Positions 57,997 through 64,000 of a stretch of 64,000 nt of DNA are shown one piece after another. Numbering within the stretch: the first letter of the stretch is position 1; every line of letters begins with the position of its first letter. This DNA is from Botrytis cinerea B05.10. Lineage: Eukaryota; Ascomycota; Leotiomycetes; Helotiales; Sclerotiniaceae. The notes under the pieces were generated by a model. It saw only the letters and a list, made by a program, of their open reading frames with translations, was not told the origin of the DNA and did no database searches. Location: positions 62,001-126,000 of the forward strand of contig NC_037314.1 of NCBI RefSeq assembly GCF_000143535.2. The letters are read 5' to 3'. Made by a program: the position numbers and the translations under genes.

Positions 57997-58338
57997 ATGG
58001 CTAAACAACATGGAACAACAAACCACCATTGTATTAGGGCAAGTGAAGGAAATTGTCGCCAATCTAAGACGCCTGGAAACAAGAAATATTGCAGTGTCCA
58101 CATGCAATACTGCAAGGAACCAGGTTGCGAAATGGGTCTCCCGTATGGCTTGAGACAATTTTGCAAGGTTTGCGAAGGCAAGGCTGATAGAGAGGAAAAG
58201 CTGAAGCAGGAGACCGACGAAAAGGAACTCAAGAAAAAGGAAGCCTCTGATGCTCTTGCTAGTGCTAATAAGGGAAAGAAGAAGCCGAAGACCGTGAAGC
58301 AGGGCCAGAACACTCTGGTGTCTGTGGCCGAGATTTGA
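57997..58338 (+). CDS. Small Cys/His-rich protein with charged helix (paralogue B)
   Basis: The single-exon protein has 113 residues. Cys are at 12, 20, 32, 39, 44, 56, 59 and His at 10, 11, 35. It shares NHHC, GNCR and YC-x2-H spacing with the minus-strand gene at 56674-57024, and ends the Cys region with FCKVC. A Lys/Glu-rich helix (about 62-85) and a basic tail (KKKPKT) follow. The ATG at 57997 is preferred because both paralogues then start the same distance before HHC; an in-frame ATG lies 9 codons upstream at 57970. No named family is recognised. Confidence 0.75.
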   Translation: MAKQHGTTNHHCIRASEGNCRQSKTPGNKKYCSVHMQYCKEPGCEMGLPYGLRQFCKVCEGKADREEKLKQETDEKELKKKEASDALASANKGKKKPKTVKQGQNTLVSVAEI

Positions 58339-58568
58339 GATGGTATTACTGTTTTTATGGCGGCTGGGGTTTGTCTTCGTATGGGATTGAGTCTGGGACT
58401 GATATAAGAAATTGACCATGAGCGCTCTGGAGTTTGGTTTACTCGGTGTTGGGCCATATCGTTGACCTATGTATAGGCTGATTACATCTTTGGATATAGG
58501 ATCTTGGGAATTACAGTTGAAGATCTAAAATCAAAATGAAAATGACCCATCTTCAAGAATCATATTTA

Positions 58569-59011
58569 GGGCTCGTTCGAATCGAGTTTTTTTGACATTA
58601 GACCCAATATATCAGAAATTTTAGCCCAATGAAAATATTTACTGAACACAGTATTGAACTAAATATATATTAGATCTAAAATATAGGAGAAATTAGTCAA
58701 ATATCTTTGAAGTGAACACAATATTAGATTTAATAATCTCAAAATAACAAATACATTAATTTTTTTTTCAACTTTCCTCATACAATAGCCTACAAAAACT
58801 TTTGAAATACTATTGAACGAATACGTTTAAGAAAAAGCAATAACTCCTTCATTTTCAACTCAACTTCGTACATCTCAATGTTATTTCTAATACATTCGCT
58901 TTTGGTCAAATATACCCAATATATATTAGCTTCAATATTTCAAACATGCTTGCCGTTTTATCATTATTAGAGATTTCATCAAATAAAAATAAAATCGATC
59001 TGAACGAGCCC
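58569..59011. mobile_element. PIF/Harbinger-type MITE, 443 bp, flanked by TTA
   Basis: The ends are inverted: GGGCTCGTTC at 58569 and its complement ending at 59011. About 21 of the first 25 positions pair (arms 58569-58593 and 58987-59011). A TTA triplet flanks both sides (58566-58568 and 59012-59014), the target duplication size and sequence typical of PIF/Harbinger elements, whose ends also start with GGG. The interior is very AT-rich and has no transposase frame, so it would be non-autonomous. Subterminal CCCAATATAT-like sequence recurs near both ends. Confidence 0.78.
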
Positions 59012-59300
59012 TTAGTGAGTTGGTGATTATCAAAAAGAGTTTTAGTCTCATAATTGAATATTTGGTTAATAAGATAGTTAATCAATCGGTTAATTATAGA
59101 AATTGATTTTGATAGTAGTAACAATAACAAATCTTGAAATTGCCGATAAAATGATTGTAGTCTGTCTGTAGTGAATTTTAGTCTGAATTATTTTTATCGT
59201 CAATAATAAGATTGAGGTTAGATTGATATTGAAAACAACTAATTAGGATAGGGAGCGGGTGTGACAGCCTTGCTTTCCCCGGATAGGTCAAAGCATGCTA

Positions 59301-59356
59301 TGCCGTATTTGGGCATCCTCATTTTATAGGTAGAAGTGAGATGCCCAAATACGGCA
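59301..59356. repeat. Perfect 17-bp inverted repeat (hairpin)
   Basis: TGCCGTATTTGGGCATC at 59301-59317 is mirrored at 59340-59356, with a 22-base loop. With one base gap the pairing continues a few bases into the loop. No clear target duplication flanks it. Confidence 0.9.
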
Positions 59357-60185
59357 AAGTGTAGGAAGTAGCAGGTTACTGATTATCCACTTCTTGTCTT
59401 CTTGTATTTCTAGTTTTTTATCATTTATCCTCGAACCATCACAGAAATGTGTGCCCAGAGATTCAAGACGAGTTTGTACAACCTTCTAACAATCAAGAGA
59501 CATGAAAAAATAAATGTAATGCGATATAACGTTACTGATGATCAGGGAATTTAGCTGCATTCTTGGGAGCTTTTTTGGCGCAGCTGTATGAATTTGTATC
59601 TGGCAACGAACACTTGGTGCCGCATCTTCCATTTACATAACAACCTAGTCAATCATGCATATCTGCACTGCGCCATCAGATATTCGTGTATATGCGATAT
59701 CAATATTTGTCAGGTTGTCAGGGGCTAGTTACGCTTACTGAACATGGCCCCTGTTCATTTTAGAATTGATCTAAACAAAATAGCTTCAAGGTTTGCACTT
59801 TGAGTAATGAAACGTGAAGAAATTTATGTGCATTCTTACCTATTTAGCGCACTATTTACACAAGTCTCGAGCCAAGCAGGCCCTAAGCCATATCGATTTC
59901 TTCATTTTCTAATTTTGCCTATGAATTGTGATAAAATTTCACGTTAAGTCATGTCTAGTGCTTTTCTATACTTAGGTGAACTAAAATCAAGTTTCAAGTA
60001 AAACACAGACCATATTTTGGACATGGAGAAAAATCTTGACTCATTATTAATGTACCTAGGTAGTCTCTAATACTGACTGTTGGAAAAGACAGACTCTCGC
60101 CTAATCTCGGAACTGAAGGCTGGAAGATCCACTCTTTCGTTAATATGGACGGGCCTGATTTGACACTAGTAAAGCTTCTAACATA

Positions 60186-60431
60186 CCGTATTCTCTTGAA
60201 AAATTGGTCATGCGCTAGCAAGGAATCAGAATTTAAGCTCATCGTGGATTAGGGTAGTGGCAAGCACCAGAGGCGATTGATTCGTTAATTTGATAGATTA
60301 TTCATCACATACCTTGAATTTCAGTTGAATTATTCTATTTTGAGGCGTTTTACTCTGTTTAAAAGGAAGCCAATTGACCTTAAAAGTAATGACCCTTGCT
60401 AGCGCATGGCCAATTTTTCAAGAGAATACGG
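60186..60431. mobile_element. Mariner-type MITE, 246 bp, 38-bp terminal inverted repeats flanked by TA
   Basis: The 38-base arms 60186-60223 and 60394-60431 begin CCGTATTCTCTTG and match at 37 of 38 positions (one T/C difference). TA dinucleotides stand directly outside both ends, matching Tc1/mariner target duplication. The 170-base interior has no coding capacity. The nearly identical arms suggest a fairly young insertion. Confidence 0.78.
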
Positions 60432-60980
60432 TAGTAGCGTTAATAACATGAGAAAGAAGAGAGAAAGCCCGTGTATAAAATTTCATTTTAATGATAATAA
60501 GAAAAACTACCTGATGCAAGGTTCATTTTGACTCAAGTTAGGTCTGAATTTAACATGAACGTAGCTAAATTTTTTAGAAATTAATAATTTTCTGATATAG
60601 TCTGCTACTATGAGTTGGATAATGGAATCGAAGCTAGAAAATACGTAAAATGATTGAGGCTAATACGATGATACATCTTTATAGATTTAGCATATTAGGG
60701 GAGGCGAATACTGCGTTTGGGGAGACATCAATTAGTTATATAGATTGTACACAGCATGTAGATATATGAGACATTCACAAAGTTCACTCATCGAATCGTA
60801 GTTCGTAGAACACTGTTAATAAGATTATGTGTATTATCTTGAAATCTACCATTTCGCCATATGAATATTATTATCTACTTAGACATTACATTCCCCATCA
60901 TGATTTCAAACTCCATAAAATATAATCCCAATCATGACTCTTCTCCCTAACAATTTAATCTAGCCCTCAACAGCGATTAA

Positions 60981-63900
60981 TTAATCCGATGACTCACTTC
61001 CTCCTGATTCTTGCATCGCTAAGACATGACCGTCGTAGTAATTTCCCCAGTCCTTCAAAAGTTTATCACATCTCTGAAAATCGGAGGTAGTGCTAAACCC
61101 AGTTTGCGTAATCTTAAACAATCGACGAATCCAAACACCCCTAAAATAGGTATCATTCATATAGGTGGGATCGGCTTGTTGCATGATTTGATCAAAGTGA
61201 TTTTTGATTGCAAGTTCATCTTCGGTGAGTGCTCGTTCAGGAGGAGTTTCGCGGTCTCCATCCCAGCATTCAGTACGCTCATCATCATCAAACCAGAGCC
61301 AGGTTCTGGGTATCCTAGTAATGACACGAGGGACTGACATGACATCATCCCAGTCGATGGTTCCAGTAATCTTCCACCCACCACTTGTAACTTGAGTTTG
61401 ACCATCAGGAGTCTGAGAAGGTTCATCTTCAATATCAGCCTCACTTCCAGTATTTTTGTCGTCCAAATTATCAGGCTTGGGTGGCTGTGTGGTGTCTGAT
61501 GTCGACTTTGAACAGGGAACAATGGGCGTTAGAGAATCATCTCTGTCAATGAAGATATGTCTAGAGCAGATGTCCCAACTCCACAAGATGTTTGTCGAAT
61601 CGGAATCCTTGAAGAGGCCAACCTGATCCATCTGCTTTAAAACATCTAGAAGCTGGTTCCATAATGAAACCACGTTAGGGCACATAGAATCATATTTCTT
61701 CTGCTCGATGATAAGATTGAAAAGCAAAGATTCAAGACCTTGCTTTCGGAGGGGTGGGCCGACTGTCATACTGTTGAGAGGGAAGCCTGATATTACTGGC
61801 GGTGAACTTGATTGATGAATAGATGTGGAAACCCATGGCAAGAGTTGTGCACCAGAAAGTATACCGGGATCTTCAAAGGTGATGTCCTCCATTTTAATAA
61901 AGAGTTGAGCCACGACAGTCGTAAGTTCAAGCTTTTCAGCAAGCGGAAGAGTGGAGAAAACATCTGAGAGAGATTTTCCGGCAATTTTCTTTTGCAGAAC
62001 GAACTGAGATGCAATGTCATTGTCCACGGTAGTATCGATAGCTGCAATAGTTGGCACACAGAGAAAATCGAATTTGTTGAGAAACAAGAGTGTGGCAGCC
62101 TGGTCGCGTATTTTATGCAATTGATCATCTTCAAATGGATTGCGTGGAATGCGGAGAACAAAATTTCGATCTTCAGACGGTCCCGGAAATGTGAGCCCGA
62201 TGACTCGATTATAGCTTCCACCTTCCATTCGCTCAACATTCGATGGAGAACCGAATCCGATGTTCTGACAAAGCTGGGTGACTTTCAACTTGTATGTTTC
62301 AAACGGCTCCTGTGCATATTCATAAGTCGACGATGCACTTGATTGATTTGTCCGATTCGAGTTTCTTGAAGTCTGAGATGAGCATTTCTCAGCAACACTT
62401 GTTTCATCTTCATCAGCATTCGAGCCATCTTCATTATCTTCATCATCCGTATCTGTATCTGTATCAAATCCGAAAGATTTATAATACTTATTCCAGTCCC
62501 GAAGCAATTCCTGATACTTGTCGAAGTCTTCAACAGCGGTGATGCCACGAACAGCAAAATGTCCTAATCGTCGAATCCAAACTCCACGGCCATAAGTATC
62601 CGCCATATAATTTGGATCAGCACATTGCATGATCTGTTCAAAGTAGCCCTTGAGAAGAAGTTCCTGTAAAGTGAGTGCTCGCGATGGTGTGATTTCTTTA
62701 TCACACAGCCCTTGAAACCATCTAGATGAACGATTACCTTCATTGCACCAAATCCACACAGCAGGAGCTCTAGTCAAGACCAAGGGCACAGATTTAAGCA
62801 TATCCCAGTCCAAAACACTTGTGACCTCCCATTTTCCCAATGTGTTCTTTTCGATCAAGATGTTACGAAATGCGATATCCCAGTGCCACATAACACAATC
62901 AGTGTCACGTTTTGAAAACAACCCGGCTGTTTGCATTTGCTTCGCCATATTTGAAAGACCGTCCCATAAGTCATCGGTGTGAAACCATTCTCTATCCTCG
63001 TCATACTGCTTGCGTGTCTTAAAAGCGTGGGTTAAAAGTGATGCAAGAGATTGTTTCTCAAGGGTGGCCATGTTCGTTGATGTCCCGCAATCTTCAAATC
63101 TATAGCCAGTAATATCGATATCGGTAGGTGTGGTGATTGGACCGTTCGAAAGAGCGGGAAAGGAAGGGCCTGCAACAAACTGACCAGGACGATCGGTCTT
63201 TACGGCGTTCAGCTTCTTGATGATATCAGCAACCAAATCGATGACTTCGATCTTCTCATTCTCAGGCAAGTCATAGTAGACTTCTCCAGCATTTCTGCCC
63301 CTAAGCTTCTCTTGAAGAATATATGAGTTCTCAATGACATTTTCTCTAGTAGGATCGAAAGCCAGAACTTTGGGAACTGGCATTAATGGGGCAACATGGT
63401 GAAGAACAGCAGCCTGATCCCTGGGGCTTTCATCGGCAGGGAATGTTCGACAAATTCTAAGAACGTACTCTTCATCATTGATAGAATTCTTCGCGGGAAA
63501 TGAAAGAGAAATGACCCTATTATTGCTACCTCCACTCATACGCTTGACCTTTGAAGGCTCCCCAAGACCAAGATCATGACACAACTTAATGACTTTGGGT
63601 GTGTATGTCGCAAACGGTTCCTGGTCATCATACTCCCATGTGGAGCCGGAACCCTTTGAGACATGGGAACAATCAGATGAAGATGATTGCGAACCTGCGT
63701 TGGATTGTATACATTGCTGCAATCCTTCAAGAGTGCCTTCAGAAGGTTCAGGAATTTCCATGGTTTCATCTGAAGAGTCGGAGTCAACTATAGCTGGTGC
63801 TGACTGTGGAGTTTGAGGGAATTCATGATCAAAATTGGAGGAACCATTGACCATGGTGATATTGAGTGTTGATGCGTCGTCAGAAACCGAAGGTGGTGGG

Positions 63901-63989
63901 TTTTTTTGCATCGACTTTGAGACTTTGAATTGGATTTTAGATTTGATTTTGGATGCGACTTTGCGCAGAAGAGTCGATATGGAAAGCAT
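60981..63989 (-). CDS. Tandem phosphotransferase (APH/kinase-fold) protein, two domains
   Basis: The single-exon frame has 1002 residues and an N-terminal Ser-rich linker with a basic start. Two homologous halves each begin with a Trp/Tyr-Glu-x2-x-EPF segment (DQEPFATYTPKV and AQEPFETYKLKV), then GGS-NRVI-L-FP and VLRI. Half 1 (about residues 115-520) keeps the catalytic loop HWDIAFRNIL with H, D and N, plus metal-binding LDWD. Half 2 (about 560-990) has SWDICSRHIF: His and Asn are replaced, though IDWDD remains. Fungal APH-family kinase-like proteins phosphorylate small molecules or unknown substrates. Half 2 may be a pseudoenzyme. Each half ends with the same RGVWIRRL motif. The start lies 11 bases from the window edge with no stop visible upstream, so a longer N-terminus cannot be excluded. 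Confidence 0.85.
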   Translation of the reverse strand: MLSISTLLRKVASKIKSKIQFKVSKSMQKNPPPSVSDDASTLNITMVNGSSNFDHEFPQTPQSAPAIVDSDSSDETMEIPEPSEGTLEGLQQCIQSNAGSQSSSSDCSHVSKGSGSTWEYDDQEPFATYTPKVIKLCHDLGLGEPSKVKRMSGGSNNRVISLSFPAKNSINDEEYVLRICRTFPADESPRDQAAVLHHVAPLMPVPKVLAFDPTRENVIENSYILQEKLRGRNAGEVYYDLPENEKIEVIDLVADIIKKLNAVKTDRPGQFVAGPSFPALSNGPITTPTDIDITGYRFEDCGTSTNMATLEKQSLASLLTHAFKTRKQYDEDREWFHTDDLWDGLSNMAKQMQTAGLFSKRDTDCVMWHWDIAFRNILIEKNTLGKWEVTSVLDWDMLKSVPLVLTRAPAVWIWCNEGNRSSRWFQGLCDKEITPSRALTLQELLLKGYFEQIMQCADPNYMADTYGRGVWIRRLGHFAVRGITAVEDFDKYQELLRDWNKYYKSFGFDTDTDTDDEDNEDGSNADEDETSVAEKCSSQTSRNSNRTNQSSASSTYEYAQEPFETYKLKVTQLCQNIGFGSPSNVERMEGGSYNRVIGLTFPGPSEDRNFVLRIPRNPFEDDQLHKIRDQAATLLFLNKFDFLCVPTIAAIDTTVDNDIASQFVLQKKIAGKSLSDVFSTLPLAEKLELTTVVAQLFIKMEDITFEDPGILSGAQLLPWVSTSIHQSSSPPVISGFPLNSMTVGPPLRKQGLESLLFNLIIEQKKYDSMCPNVVSLWNQLLDVLKQMDQVGLFKDSDSTNILWSWDICSRHIFIDRDDSLTPIVPCSKSTSDTTQPPKPDNLDDKNTGSEADIEDEPSQTPDGQTQVTSGGWKITGTIDWDDVMSVPRVITRIPRTWLWFDDDERTECWDGDRETPPERALTEDELAIKNHFDQIMQQADPTYMNDTYFRGVWIRRLFKITQTGFSTTSDFQRCDKLLKDWGNYYDGHVLAMQESGGSESSD

Positions 63990-64000
63990 GTTAATGCAAA

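Larger units (their letters stand above)
58339..60980. other. AT-rich gene-free stretch with foldback elements
   Basis: It includes two MITE-like elements and a short hairpin, listed separately. Frames in this stretch are short and AT-driven, and one of them runs into an element end. Confidence 0.55.

Noticed and set aside
59994..60242. 82-codon minus frame overlapping the left arm of the mariner-type MITE
   Set aside because: It crosses the element boundary and has no transposase or other protein features.

Overview
The window reads as nuclear DNA of a filamentous ascomycete. Genes carry short introns (about 48-130 nt) with GTATGT/GTAAGT-type donors and CTAAT-like branch sites. Spacers are AT-rich and long, and the gene set is typically fungal (Ero1, an Mnl1/EDEM-type protein, Ssb-type Hsp70, Cdc26, Taf2, Sas4, Ccc2, Sif2/DUF155, a DUF3112 membrane protein). 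Protein style and gene structure suggest Leotiomycetes, perhaps a Botrytis/Sclerotinia relative; this is inference and was not tested by any search.

Layout. 0.7-3.2 kb: a LITAF-domain protein (-) and a small cysteine-containing two-exon gene (-), followed by spacer with tandem repeats that include 21 perfect copies of a 7-bp unit. 5.7-12.5 kb: two ER protein-quality genes facing each other, a GH47 mannosidase-like protein with a PA domain (+) and Ero1 (-). 13.9-18.3 kb: Cks1 (-) and a double-bromodomain Rsc4-like protein (+), divergent. 21.7-25.5 kb: the Ssb-type ribosome-associated Hsp70 (+) in eight exons. Its last intron is 1389 nt and carries a complete 323-codon gene with a GIY-YIG-like core and a C2H2 finger. 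27.7-31.3 kb: mitochondrial ribosome recycling factor (+), a Gly/Arg-rich probable mitochondrial ribosomal protein (-), and the APC/C subunit Cdc26 (+). 32.5-37.3 kb: Taf2 (-). 39.5-41.1 kb: a SAS4-domain protein (+). 45.7-49.3 kb: copper P-type ATPase Ccc2 (+). 50.2-51.3 kb: a seven-helix DUF3112 protein (-). 53.3-55.2 kb: a DUF155/Sif2-like protein (+). 56.7-58.3 kb: two related small Cys/His-rich proteins in divergent orientation. 58.5-60.4 kb: a gene-free, AT-rich stretch with two MITE-like elements and a hairpin. 61.0-64.0 kb: a double phosphotransferase/kinase-fold protein (-) near the window edge.

Most genes are conserved single-copy housekeeping genes in no obvious functional cluster. 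Two neighbour pairs share a theme: the ER pair (Mnl1-type and Ero1) and the mitochondrial translation pair (Rrf1 and the probable small-subunit protein). The strongest candidate for something new is the gene nested in the Ssb intron. It has the make-up of a homing-type nuclease, it sits at one of the most conserved stretches of an Hsp70 gene, and it is removed by an ordinary-looking spliceosomal intron. No tRNA, rRNA or CRISPR array was found. Exon boundaries were set by eye from splice signals, reading frame and family conservation.
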